From NCBI GenBank assembly GCA_025359705.1, contig JANYFS010000348.1:1-13596 (forward strand): a stretch of DNA of 13,596 bases, written 5' to 3'. The stretch's first letter is position 1. Each line of letters opens with the position of its first letter. Origin of the DNA: Deinococcales bacterium (GTDB lineage Bacteria; Deinococcota; Deinococci; Deinococcales; Deinococcaceae). Of the stretch, positions 6,967-13,596 are shown one piece after another. The notes under the pieces were generated by a model, which saw nothing but the letters and a program-made list of their open reading frames with translations, was not told where the DNA came from and ran no database searches. The position numbers and the translations under genes are program-made.

Positions 6967-6997
6967 GCAAAGTGTGCCTCGAGCTTTACGGGTGAAT

Positions 6998-9214
6998 CTA
7001 ATCTTGCTGCCAAGCTTGGCGCATGGCCCTGCGGTTGTTTTCCGCACTGATCTCGAGGCGTTGTCTGATCCGCTCGAGCAGATAAGACAGCCGTTCTTCA
7101 CGGGTACGTCTCGAGGCGACTTCCCAAGCCCGCAGGCTGCCCGCTGCCACAAAGCGCTGGCTGGCCCGAGTTAGGGCGGTATAGGCCAGATCTTTGGACA
7201 GCATAGTGTGGTGGCTGTCGTGCAATACCCCCACCACGATGGGCCATTCCGAACCTTGGGCGCGGTGGACAGTCAAGGCGTAACCCAGTTGCAAATTCCA
7301 TAGCTCGGGGCCAGAAAGTTCCACCACATTGCCTTCAAAATCCACCTGCACTTTGCCGCCCGTTTGCTTGATCACCATGCCCAAAGTGCCGTTGAACACC
7401 TCGTTGTTGTAATCATTTTTGGTTTGTACCACCAAATCACCCTCACGGATTAGAACATCCCCCACTCGAGCGCCCTCACTGCCTGGGTTAAACATGGCTT
7501 GCAAGACTTCGTTGAGTAGGGCCACTCCCAGTGGCCCTTTTCGCATAGGAGTCAGCACCTGCACTTTGTGGGGGCCGCCCAATTCCGCAACCAAATGGGC
7601 CAGACGCTGTGCGCCGCCTTCCGCCTCGAGGGGAACCAAGCTCAGGCGCTGATCTTCAAAAAAGTCGGGGGCGTTGCCATTTTTAATAGCATGGGCCGCC
7701 CGAATGATCGGGCTGCCCGCCGCCTGGCGGTAAATCTCTTGCAGCCGCACGGTGGCAGCAATTTCGGTCAGGGTCACGAGGGGCATTCCCCAATCTACGG
7801 GGGGCAACTGATCCGCGTCGCCCACCAGCAAAACCCGCCCACCTGGGGGCAGTGCCTCCAGGAGATTGAGCAACAAGGCATCCCCGCACATCGAAACCTC
7901 GTCCACAATCACCAAATCACAAGAAAGTGGCTCGAGCGCCCCATATTTAAAACCCTGCCCACTAAACGACAACAAACGGTGAATGGTGCTGGCTGCCCGT
8001 CCGGTCATTTCGGATAGCCTGCGGGCAGCTTTGCCGGTGGGCGCACACAAGGCCACTTCGTCGCCCAAACTTTCCGCCAGATCCACTACGGCTTTGGTGG
8101 TGTAGCTTTTGCCGGTACCAGGCCCACCCGAAAGCACCACCAGGCGGTGATCCGCCAGCAAACGCAGCACCCTTGCCTGTTCTTCATTCAGCCCTGCCAC
8201 CGCTTTTTTGCTGAGCAACCAAGGATTTTTGGGTTGGGTTTCTAGCAGCTCAAGAATATGATCGGCGAGTTTTTCTTCCACCCGCAGCACCCTTGGCAAA
8301 TAGACCCGCTTATCCTCGAGCTTGAGCCGCCCCAACTCGAAGGCCCGCTCGAGCGCTTCATAGGCCAGGGTCAGCGGAACTTTGGTGTAATAGGCGATAC
8401 CGCGCAAAACCCGCTCGAGGGGAAGGTAGCTATGCCCACCGCTTTGCTGGGCCTGTTGCAACGCATACACCGCCGCAGCGGTCAGGCGGCGCGGGTCGCT
8501 GTTGGAGATGCCCCGACTGGTTGCCAAGTGATCGGCGGTGATAAAGCCAATCCCTTCCACCTCGGTTAAGGCGTACAAATCGTCGGTCAGGGCTTGGGGA
8601 GCCGAAGATCCAAAGTGCCGCATGGCTTTTTGGGCCTGATGAATGGTCAGCCCCAAACTTTGCAGCGCGGTCAATACCCGCCGCTCGCCGTGCCGTTCAT
8701 CCCAGCTCGAGCGGATTTTTTGCAGGGTTCCGCGCGTGACACCAGGCACTTTCATCAGTTGCTCGGGGTCGGTTTCGATGAGGGTAAAGGTTTGATCGCC
8801 AAAGTATTCCACAATCCGTTTGGCAAGTTTCGGCCCTACCCCCGAAACTTTAGCCTCGAGGTAAGCCATGATTCCCACCTCGGATAGCTCGAGTTCGGCG
8901 GCATTGCTCAGCAGCAGTTGCACCACTTTGTACTGGTAGCCATATTCGGGATGCTCTTGCAGCAGCAACTCGGCCTCGAACGGATCACCCTTCTCGAGCG
9001 GAGGCATACTGCCCACCAAGGTGGCATCGTCGTCCGAACCCTCCTCGCTCGAGATGGCAGCAAACATGATGGTAAATCCACCCTCACCCCCATACCGAAT
9101 ACGGCTCACTGTCCCCTTCACCCGCAAGGCATGGGTCGGCAAGGCATCCGTGTCAAGGCCCAAACCGTCTTGGGCAGGTGTTTTTGCAGGGGTTGCAGGC
9201 TTCTTGGAAGTCAT
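6998..9214 (-). CDS. recD2: RecD-like ATP-dependent DNA helicase, RecD2 type
   Basis: A 738-residue superfamily 1B 5'-3' helicase of the RecD2 type, which acts in DNA repair and replication-fork maintenance without RecBC. The order is: an OB-like N-terminal domain (about 30-110), helix-hairpin-helix elements including VSGVGPKLAKRIVEYFG (about 123-139), then the motor. Motor motifs are Walker A GGPGTGKS (363-370), Walker B LVIVDEVS (434-441), GDADQLPPV (465-473), an SH3-like insertion near 590-645, LTVHRAQGSEW (647-657) and AYTALTRA (677-684). Length and motifs match an intact enzyme. ATG 9214 is favoured over the in-frame GTG at 9235: it opens a polar lysine/proline-rich tail and has a TATGCT box 9 nt upstream. 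An 8-bp microsatellite begins 42 bp upstream. The gene has about 14 CTCGAG sites. Confidence 0.93.
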   Translation of the reverse strand: MTSKKPATPAKTPAQDGLGLDTDALPTHALRVKGTVSRIRYGGEGGFTIMFAAISSEEGSDDDATLVGSMPPLEKGDPFEAELLLQEHPEYGYQYKVVQLLLSNAAELELSEVGIMAYLEAKVSGVGPKLAKRIVEYFGDQTFTLIETDPEQLMKVPGVTRGTLQKIRSSWDERHGERRVLTALQSLGLTIHQAQKAMRHFGSSAPQALTDDLYALTEVEGIGFITADHLATSRGISNSDPRRLTAAAVYALQQAQQSGGHSYLPLERVLRGIAYYTKVPLTLAYEALERAFELGRLKLEDKRVYLPRVLRVEEKLADHILELLETQPKNPWLLSKKAVAGLNEEQARVLRLLADHRLVVLSGGPGTGKSYTTKAVVDLAESLGDEVALCAPTGKAARRLSEMTGRAASTIHRLLSFSGQGFKYGALEPLSCDLVIVDEVSMCGDALLLNLLEALPPGGRVLLVGDADQLPPVDWGMPLVTLTEIAATVRLQEIYRQAAGSPIIRAAHAIKNGNAPDFFEDQRLSLVPLEAEGGAQRLAHLVAELGGPHKVQVLTPMRKGPLGVALLNEVLQAMFNPGSEGARVGDVLIREGDLVVQTKNDYNNEVFNGTLGMVIKQTGGKVQVDFEGNVVELSGPELWNLQLGYALTVHRAQGSEWPIVVGVLHDSHHTMLSKDLAYTALTRASQRFVAAGSLRAWEVASRRTREERLSYLLERIRQRLEISAENNRRAMRQAWQQD

Positions 9215-9223
9215 TCTGCATAC

Positions 9224-9229
9224 AGCATA
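9224..9229 (-). promoter_or_regulatory. Candidate near-leaderless -10 box of recD2
   Basis: TATGCT on the minus strand lies 9 nt before ATG 9214, the same spacing as at the NUDIX gene. No Shine-Dalgarno is visible. The upstream -35 region abuts two CTCGAG sites and then the 8-bp repeat array. Confidence 0.35.
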
Positions 9230-9255
9230 ACACACTCGAGGGGGTCGCTGCGCTC

Positions 9256-9327
9256 GAGGGTAAGAGGGTAAGAGAGAAAGAGAGAAAGAGAGTAAGAGAG
9301 TAAGAGAGTAAGAGAGTAAGAGAGTAA
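9256..9327. repeat. 8-bp microsatellite, nine tandem units, upstream of recD2
   Basis: Nine contiguous 8-bp units of the form GAGRGWAA: two GAGGGTAA, two GAGAGAAA and five GAGAGTAA. The array is purine-rich on the plus strand and lies 42-113 bp upstream of the recD2 ATG. Homogeneous blocks of each variant indicate growth by replication slippage. Copy-number change would alter promoter-proximal spacing. Confidence 0.97.
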
Positions 9328-9333
9328 AAAAAG

Positions 9334-9355
9334 ATCTTTTAATCTTTTAATCTTT
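9334..9355. repeat. Second 8-bp tandem repeat (ATCTTTTA, ~2.75 units)
   Basis: ATCTTTTA occurs twice exactly (9334-9341, 9342-9349) plus a six-base partial copy, only 6 bp after the GAGRGWAA array. The two arrays share the 8-bp period but not the sequence. Confidence 0.85.
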
Positions 9356-9480
9356 CGTAGGTATAGCGCTCAGTAGTGAGATCGACACACTTACTCGAGA
9401 TGTGATGAGGATTTTCGCATGAGATGAGCTTGATCAAGGATCACTCGAGGTATCTATGTGTTGATCATTTCGAATTGCGC

Positions 9481-9563
9481 TATAATTATGCGAAGCACGC
9501 GGGGCGCGTCTTGGACAAAGCGGCACGCCACGCGGCCTGTCCGCTGCCTCGCCCGCTGGCATG
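9481..9563 (+). other. GC-rich, potentially structured islet after a TATAAT box
   Basis: A perfect TATAAT (9481-9486) is followed by about 75 bp that are strikingly GC-rich compared with the AT-rich DNA on both sides. The segment can form GGACA/TGTCC (9513-9517 with 9538-9542) or alternatively AGCGG/CCGCT (9519-9523 with 9541-9545). An ATG at 9488 opens 34 codons without recognisable features. A small RNA, a REP-like element or a foreign fragment are all possible. There is no good -35 box (TTGATC sits at 14-bp spacing) and no terminator, so this is only an observation. Confidence 0.25.
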
Positions 9564-9598
9564 TACAAAATAAACTTCCTCGAGAAATATAATCTTTT

Positions 9599-9626
9599 AC
9601 GAATAACGAATAACGAATAACGAATA
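9599..9626. repeat. 7-bp tandem repeat, four exact copies
   Basis: ACGAATA is repeated four times without variation, between the GC-rich islet and the terminator of the 3D-domain gene. Identical units suggest recent slippage. Confidence 0.95.
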
Positions 9627-9632
9627 AACAAC

Positions 9633-9657
9633 AAAAAACCCCTCCAAAATGAAGGGG
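9633..9657 (-). terminator. Intrinsic terminator of the 3D-domain protein gene
   Basis: Read on the minus strand, CCCCTTC (9657-9651), loop ATTTT and GGAGGGG (9645-9639) form a 7-bp stem with one T-G pair. A run of six Ts follows (9638-9633). It starts 30 bp after the stop codon of the 3D-domain gene and so ends that transcript. Confidence 0.88.
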
Positions 9658-9686
9658 AATTCGCTCGAGCAAGTGGAAATTTATTT

Positions 9687-10388
9687 TTAATTTATAACTG
9701 TGATTCGCACACGGCGGTGGCCCCAAGCAAAGGCTTGGCTGCGGCTGCTCATCCACATGTCTACCCGTCCACGAATACGCGCATTCATGGTGTCTTCCAC
9801 GACAAAAACGGTGTTGGCGAGCATGTTGTTATAACGGCTGCCGGGGGTCAGGTCTTCGATCATCACGCGGCTTTTGTACGGAATGCTGCGGAGCATGTCT
9901 CGAGATAAGGCCACGATACCGAAACGGGTGCGTGCGCCTGTGGCAGTGATAAAAGGAGTGTTGTCGGTTTGACCTGACAAACTGTTGTAGGCGGTGGAGC
10001 TGATCACGTAGCTGCGGCCCGCTCGGTAGCTGATGGTCTTTTGAATCGGAGCTTGGGCCACCGAAACAGGACTCTTTTTGGGGATGATGTTGGCAGTTTT
10101 GAATTGCTTTTTAGGAAGCTCGGCGGGAATTTGGGCATTGGTTTTGATGGGAGCTTTAACCGCAGTTTGAGGAGTAGTTTGAGCATCAGGAGTCAGGCTC
10201 GAGCCGATAGGAACCGTATTTTGCAACTCCACTACATTGACTTCAGGCGCTTGACCTTGCACCGCTTGTTCGGCCCAAGCATTGGTGGGTAAAACGGGGG
10301 TTTGGGCGTGGGAAGCTGCCAGTGGCACGATTAGGGCAGAAATCAGAGACAGCACGGCAAAACCGCGCAAAAATGCTTTTGCGGACAT
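9687..10388 (-). CDS. Secreted 3D-domain protein, probable cell-wall-acting enzyme
   Basis: The 233-residue product has a clear signal peptide (MSAKAFLRG, hydrophobic FAVLSLISALIVPLA, cleavage after ASHA near residue 29). A low-complexity linker rich in Pro, Gln, Thr and Lys follows (about 30-120), then a C-terminal 3D (Asp-Asp-Asp) domain. The domain shows SSTAYNSLSGQTDNTPFITATG, FGIVALSRDML, FVVEDTMN, VDMWMSS and AFAWGHRRVRITV. The 3D fold is shared with Sps/YuiC and MltA-type lytic transglycosylases, so peptidoglycan cleavage in the envelope is a reasonable inference; the substrate is unproven. ATG 10388 is preferred over an upstream in-frame TTG because the signal peptide starts there and GAGG lies 6 nt upstream. 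A TACACT box is found 10 nt upstream (10404-10399). The gene stands alone with its own terminator. Confidence 0.88.
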   Translation of the reverse strand: MSAKAFLRGFAVLSLISALIVPLAASHAQTPVLPTNAWAEQAVQGQAPEVNVVELQNTVPIGSSLTPDAQTTPQTAVKAPIKTNAQIPAELPKKQFKTANIIPKKSPVSVAQAPIQKTISYRAGRSYVISSTAYNSLSGQTDNTPFITATGARTRFGIVALSRDMLRSIPYKSRVMIEDLTPGSRYNNMLANTVFVVEDTMNARIRGRVDMWMSSRSQAFAWGHRRVRITVIN

Positions 10389-10523
10389 GGAAACCTCGAG
10401 TGTATGTGTGGGGGAAACCAAAAAACTGAGATCGTCTGATGCACGCGCTGGTCATTCCAGCTTGGCGTATGTTGACGTTAAAAAATTACGTCTGGTGCGT
10501 GCAACGATTGAATCCTGAACTGA

Positions 10524-10556
10524 ACAACATCTCGACAACATCTCTATAACATCTTC
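10524..10556. repeat. 11-bp tandem repeat, three units
   Basis: ACAACATCTCG, ACAACATCTCT and ATAACATCTTCT-like units follow one another. A further ACATCTTT occurs near 10575. The array is upstream of the 3D-domain gene on its 5' side. Confidence 0.8.
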
Positions 10557-10901
10557 TTGACATTTTGAGCGTGACATCTTTAATCAGTGCAGGAATCCCA
10601 CGAACAGGTATGGGAGGTTTATTTCAGGTGATTTGGTTGTGCTGCGGGGGTTTCGATCTGGGCCGATTCTAGCTGTGATCTCGACGTGGCGGAGCGTGCT
10701 GGCGTGATTCAAGTAAATCAACAGGTGTTTGGTGTTGACTTTATCTCTTCTTGAATTCGTCTAACTAAAGAAAAGATAAAAGATAGCCATGAGTAAAGGA
10801 TGGCAAAAAGCAGTTCTAACTCTCATTAACGACTCACTTTATTATGTGATCCAAGCAACAATACATCCAAAAATAGTTACTCAGTAAGCTTTTATGTTCG
10901 T

Positions 10902-10987
10902 GAGAAATATCTTAAGGAGTAGGCCGATTTCTCAGGAAGGAAATTTCACTTTCTTGAGAATCCTTTTAAGAAACATGCTTGTGAAAT
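10902..10987. other. Two adjacent potential hairpins
   Basis: GAGAAAT (10902-10908) can pair with ATTTCTC (10927-10933). Next to it, ATTTCAC (10943-10949) pairs with GTGAAAT (10981-10987), with an inner TTTCTT/AAGAAA helix (10950-10955, 10968-10973) continuing the stem across a 7-nt bulge. All helices are perfect but AT-rich, so they could arise by chance in AT-rich DNA. A structured RNA is possible but unsupported by a good promoter or terminator. Confidence 0.3.
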
Positions 10988-11036
10988 GAAGATCAAAAAA
11001 TCGAATATTAGCTTTATAGAACAGCCTCGAGTATTT

Positions 11037-11058
11037 CACAAGCACTTCACAAGCACTT
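11037..11058. repeat. Exact 11-bp tandem duplication
   Basis: CACAAGCACTT occurs twice head to tail, followed by a diverged third copy (TAAAGGTACTT). It is intergenic. Confidence 0.9.
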
Positions 11059-11211
11059 TAAAGGTACTTTGAACCTTCTTTGGGAATGCCCGCTCGAGAG
11101 CCTGGTTTTGCCGTATGATGCGCTCATTCATGACAAACAAATCGGCTCGAGCGATTTTGGATTTTGGTTGTGCGGGAGGTTCAATCGCTCAGTGGTCTGA
11201 TCCATGTTATA

Positions 11212-11275
11212 TGGGAATCGGGCTGGGAATTGGGATCGGCTGGGAATCGGGATCGGAATCTTGGTTGGGAATCGG
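11212..11275. repeat. Degenerate G-rich repeat based on TGGGAATCGG
   Basis: TGGGAATCGG or close variants recur at least four times in 64 bp, separated by GC, GATCGGC and similar spacers. The many GGG runs could allow G-quadruplex formation on the plus strand. An 84-codon frame spans it, but the Gly/Ile/Trp-rich translation merely mirrors the repeat. Confidence 0.8.
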
Positions 11276-11360
11276 CAGTGAAAGGGCAAATCATTTTTTG
11301 AACCTATTTCCTGACTGGGTAAAATTTTTAAAACCCCGACTCGAGCAGAGTTTTTGCATC

Positions 11361-11387
11361 ATATTGTAGATATACTGATATTGTAGA
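11361..11387. repeat. 10-bp direct repeat with 17-bp period upstream of cheW
   Basis: ATATTGTAGA is present exactly at 11361-11370 and 11378-11387, with TATACT between the copies. It lies about 240 bp before the CheW-like gene. It could be an operator or simply another tandem-type duplication; no adjacent regulator gene argues for either. Confidence 0.45.
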
Positions 11388-11626
11388 GTGATATTGGAAA
11401 GGCTTTTTTGTAAGAATCTGGTGATGACAAGAACTGTAAATATACTAAGATACTTAATGTTTACCAACCTGCGCTTAATCGCAATCCTACCCAGTGCTGA
11501 CTAGACCAATGTTTGCCAACCCCAGAATGTACCGCCTTTTGATGTGTTCCAGTTAAGTATCCCAATCGGTGTACGAGTGGTTGTATCTTGTAAGCGGTAA
11601 CAACTTTTGGAGGAGTGTGAAGTGCT

Positions 11627-12064
11627 ATGACTGCGTTTGGTCGCCTGCTGTTGATTCGGATTGAAGGGGAGCTTTTTGCACTCGAGGCAGCAGCGCTCAA
11701 GCAAGTGGTTCCCCTCGAGCGGCCTACCCCCGTGCCACGATCCCCGCAAAGTTTACTGGGCTTGATTGCAGTGCAAGGCGATATTTTGCCTTTGCTGGAT
11801 TTGGCTCCCTTGCTCTCACTCGAGGGAGAGGGTTTTGACCCGCCTTACGCGATTATTTTGGAACACAAAGGCCAGTTGTGGGCCATTGCCACCGAAGAAG
11901 TTGTGGGTTTGGTGATGAACCTCGAGGAAGTGGAAGCCAAGTTGCGTATCCCAGTCAGTGAAACCGTGCAGCGGTTTAGCAAAGGTTTGATCTTGCATAA
12001 AAATGATCAAGTGGTGGTTTTAGATCTTAAAGTTCTGGATCAATTTGATCTATTAAAAGTTTAA
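11627..12064 (+). CDS. CheW-like chemotaxis adaptor protein
   Basis: The 145-residue protein is a single CheW domain, the scaffold that couples chemoreceptors to a CheA-type kinase. It shows the N-terminal strand LLLIRIEGELFALEAAALKQ, the central GLIAVQGDILPLLDLAPLL (in place of the usual GhhxxRGxhlPhhDL) and a C-terminal strand DQVVVLDLKVL. A GGAGG lies 13 nt before ATG 11627; the closer in-frame GTG is followed at once by a stop, so the ATG stands. Downstream are a response regulator (198 bp away) and a chemoreceptor, so this is probably a PilI-type adaptor of a type IV pilus (twitching) or similar chemosensory array. No CheA is within the window. It has four CTCGAG sites. Confidence 0.88.
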   Translation: MTAFGRLLLIRIEGELFALEAAALKQVVPLERPTPVPRSPQSLLGLIAVQGDILPLLDLAPLLSLEGEGFDPPYAIILEHKGQLWAIATEEVVGLVMNLEEVEAKLRIPVSETVQRFSKGLILHKNDQVVVLDLKVLDQFDLLKV

Positions 12065-12108
12065 TTGGTTTGGGATAGCAATGCATCTCTAATACAATTT
12101 GCCTTTAA

Positions 12109-12114
12109 TATAAT
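12109..12114 (+). promoter_or_regulatory. Candidate -10 box ahead of the response regulator gene
   Basis: A perfect TATAAT occurs in the AT-rich 198-bp gap after cheW, about 150 bp before the regulator ATG. No adequate -35 hexamer is visible at normal spacing, so the regulator may also be co-transcribed from the cheW promoter. Confidence 0.25.
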
Positions 12115-12150
12115 CTCTCTAATACCAAATCTTTACTTAATTCACTCGGT

Positions 12151-12170
12151 AGCACATCTCAGCACATCTC
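12151..12170. repeat. Exact 10-bp tandem duplication
   Basis: AGCACATCTC occurs twice in a row in the cheW-regulator gap and is followed by the start of a third copy (AGCA). Confidence 0.85.
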
Positions 12171-12262
12171 AGCATGTTTTTGATTCGTTTTTACCTTCAA
12201 GCGGAAATATATCCCAAATAAACCTCGAAAACCACACACCTCAAAAACAGGAGCGAACTATA

Positions 12263-12622
12263 ATGACCAAAGTGATGATTATCGAAGACTCGAGAGACGA
12301 CATGCAAAAGCTCGAGGCGATCCTGAAAAACAAGTTCTATCAAGTGGTCACGGTGCTGAATGGAGATGGAGCCGAGGCTAGCATTTTGGCAGAAAAACCT
12401 GACTTGATCATGCTGGATATTGTTATGCCCCAGCGCAATGGTTACGAAATCTTGCGTTCGATCAAGCGGGATGCCTCGAGCAAGGCTATTCCGGTGATTG
12501 TGGTCTCGAGCAAGGGTGAAGATACTGATGTGGCTTGGGGTAAGCGCCAAGGTGCGGTGGATTATGTGATTAAACCGTTTACCGCCGAGACGGTATTGGG
12601 TGTTGTTTCCAAGTTCGTTTGA
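12263..12622 (+). CDS. Single-domain response regulator (CheY/PilH-like)
   Basis: The 119-residue protein is a receiver domain alone. It has the acidic pair Glu8-Asp9 (IIEDS), phospho-acceptor Asp52 in LDIVMP, the switch Ser82 in VVSSKGEDTD and the invariant Lys104 in VIKPF. The VSSKGEDTD-type loop resembles PilH/PilG regulators of twitching systems more than flagellar CheY. The ATG at 12263 is chosen because AGGAG lies 9 nt upstream and the first beta strand begins at residue 3. A longer frame from 12065 would add unrelated AT-rich intergenic sequence. It should receive phosphate from a CheA-type kinase not present in this window. The chemoreceptor gene follows 30 bp downstream, behind its own AGGAG, so the two are probably co-transcribed. 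Confidence 0.93.
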   Translation: MTKVMIIEDSRDDMQKLEAILKNKFYQVVTVLNGDGAEASILAEKPDLIMLDIVMPQRNGYEILRSIKRDASSKAIPVIVVSSKGEDTDVAWGKRQGAVDYVIKPFTAETVLGVVSKFV

Positions 12623-12652
12623 CCTTAAAGTTCTCTATCTCAGGAGCAAAGC

Positions 12653-13596
12653 ATGTCCAACGCCCAACCACTTGATCCTCGTTCTACAGTTATTCCTGTC
12701 TCGAGTTCCGCTAACGCTGCAAAGGGTTCGTATCTGGGCAGTTTGCCCATGGGATCTAAACTTGCACTCATTACCGCTTTGCTGGGTGTTCCTTCGGTAG
12801 TTCTGGTTGGAATTTTGACGGTTCAACAAAACCAAGCGATTACGGTGGCAAGCCAAGAACGTAAAGGTGTAGCATTTTTGGTTCCCATTCGGGGAGTTTT
12901 ACAAAATATTCAAAAACACCGTGGTTCTGCCAACGGCCTTTTGGGAGGAGATACCACATTTCAAGCTTTGGTGGATAAATCGAGTCAGTCAACAGATGAT
13001 GCCCTGGATCAGTTGCAAATTGTTGATGACCGCTTGGGTTCGGAGATTCAGACGAGTGAACTTATTAAAAAACTAAAAACAGACTGGAAAGCTATCGAAA
13101 ATCAGGTAAAAAATCGAAATATAAGTGCAAATGAAAGTTTTAAAATCCATACCGATTTGATTCAAGGAACAATTTTTAATTTAATCAACCAAGTCGGTAA
13201 TGAGTCTGGAATCGTGCTTGATCCTGTGGCGGATACCTACTATTTGGGAAACATCGTAATTAACATTTTGCCCGATTTCACCGATAATTTGGGACAGGCT
13301 CGGGGTACGGCGGCACGTTTGTATAGTGTGGGTATTATTGGCTCGAGCGATACCATTAACTTGCGAGTGCTATTCAATGCAGCGCAATCGGGTTTGGATG
13401 AATTTAACAAAGGTGTTGCTTTTGCAAGTAAAGATAATCCAGATATCAAAGATAAGCTGGACAATTTTTCACAAAAAGTATCCACATCGTCTCAAAGTGT
13501 ATTGGATATCTATCAAAGGGGTTTGCTGAAAGGCCAAGTCACAGGTTCGGCAAAAGTAGCTTTTGATCAAGCCACACGTGCAATCGATGCTGTCTT
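12653..13596 (+). CDS. Methyl-accepting chemotaxis protein, N-terminal sensor part (truncated by window end)
   Basis: The frame opens at ATG 12653, 6 nt after AGGAG, and is still open at the window edge, giving about 314 residues. A polar cytoplasmic start of about 35 residues is followed by one membrane segment (37-57, LALITALLGVPSVVLVGILTV). A long, mostly helical extracytoplasmic region comes next. It contains NIQKHRGSANGLLGGD (85-100), a QxHRG motif seen in helical-bundle sensors of chemoreceptors such as the NIT/PilJ type. The second membrane segment, HAMP domain and signalling hairpin would lie beyond the window, so the chemoreceptor assignment rests on the sensor architecture and the CheW and response-regulator neighbours. 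The ligand is unknown. It has only two CTCGAG sites in 944 bp. Confidence 0.8.
   Translation, partial: MSNAQPLDPRSTVIPVSSSANAAKGSYLGSLPMGSKLALITALLGVPSVVLVGILTVQQNQAITVASQERKGVAFLVPIRGVLQNIQKHRGSANGLLGGDTTFQALVDKSSQSTDDALDQLQIVDDRLGSEIQTSELIKKLKTDWKAIENQVKNRNISANESFKIHTDLIQGTIFNLINQVGNESGIVLDPVADTYYLGNIVINILPDFTDNLGQARGTAARLYSVGIIGSSDTINLRVLFNAAQSGLDEFNKGVAFASKDNPDIKDKLDNFSQKVSTSSQSVLDIYQRGLLKGQVTGSAKVAFDQATRAIDAV

Larger units (their letters stand above)
10389..11626. other. Gene-poor intergenic region of about 1.2 kb
   Basis: I see no convincing protein gene here. The only open frames are short. One is a 32-codon ATG frame at 10789-10887 behind a TTGACT-like box. Another is an 84-codon frame at 11115-11369 whose middle is just a GGGAATCGG-type repeat. 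The part 10740-11060 is clearly AT-richer than the neighbouring genes. The region contains 11-bp tandem repeats, an imperfect direct repeat CGTCTGRTGCRYGC (near 10433 and 10489), possible hairpins (10902-10987) and four CTCGAG sites, listed separately where distinct. It separates the minus-strand 3D gene from the plus-strand chemosensory genes, so both their promoters should lie in it. Confidence 0.6.

Noticed and set aside
6952..7152. N-terminal extension of the NUDIX frame
   Set aside because: Overlaps the recD2 3' end, adds non-NUDIX sequence, and ATG 6951 has a suitable -10 box and domain start.
9256..9327. Possible CRISPR array at the regular repeats
   Set aside because: Units are 8 bp with no spacers; this is a microsatellite and no cas gene is near.
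9434..9756. Two minus-strand frames (66 and 100 codons) over the repeat and islet region
   Set aside because: They read through a 7-bp microsatellite and the terminator of the 3D gene; no sign of real coding.
11115..11369. 84-codon plus-strand frame
   Set aside because: Its centre is the degenerate TGGGAATCGG repeat and it lacks a ribosome-binding site, homology or a plausible composition.
12065..12262. Upstream extension of the response regulator (185 codons in total)
   Set aside because: The extra residues translate AT-rich intergenic DNA with a tandem repeat; AGGAG and ATG at 12249-12265 define a better start.

Overview
The window comes from a chromosome of about 50-55% G+C. It looks like a diderm bacterium with a type IV pilus/chemotaxis-like system. 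The RecD2 helicase, the 3D-domain envelope protein, the barrel-bearing patatin and near-leaderless -10 boxes (TANNNT 9-10 nt before ATG) are compatible with a mesophilic Deinococcota (Deinococcus-like) lineage. That assignment is inference from gene content only.

Layout. (1) 2-1395 (+): the end of proA and all of proB, the first two steps of proline synthesis. (2) 1462-1968 (+): a consensus promoter, tRNA-Ser(UGA), tRNA-Ser(GCU), tRNA-Arg(ACG) and an intrinsic terminator. (3) 1969-2436: a repeat-rich intergenic region with several ~12-bp tandem duplications and two small palindromes. (4) 2437-4278 (+): a secreted patatin-like phospholipase with a C-terminal outer-membrane barrel. (5) 9214 down to 4312 (-): recD2, a NUDIX hydrolase with a degenerate Nudix box, then a compact type II restriction-modification pair (HindVP-like endonuclease followed by a C5-cytosine methyltransferase, 4-bp ATGA overlap) in visibly AT-richer DNA. 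(6) 9215-9686: microsatellites (8-bp x 9, 8-bp x ~2.75, 7-bp x 4) and a short GC-rich islet. (7) 10388-9687 (-): a secreted 3D-domain cell-wall protein with its own terminator. (8) 10389-11626: about 1.2 kb without a convincing gene, with tandem repeats and potential hairpins. (9) 11627 to the window end (+): CheW-like adaptor, single-domain response regulator and methyl-accepting chemotaxis protein (truncated), probably a PilI/PilH/PilJ-type chemosensory operon.

Two sequence-wide signals stand out. The palindrome CTCGAG occurs about 83 times by hand count, against 3-4 expected by chance. It lies in genes of every type, in all three codon phases and in intergenic DNA, and behaves like a highly iterated palindrome (compare cyanobacterial HIP1, a different sequence). 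Conversely, GRCGYC, the site classically associated with HindVP/HgiDI-family systems, was not found at all (about 13 expected). That fits the local restriction-modification pair being active with this specificity.
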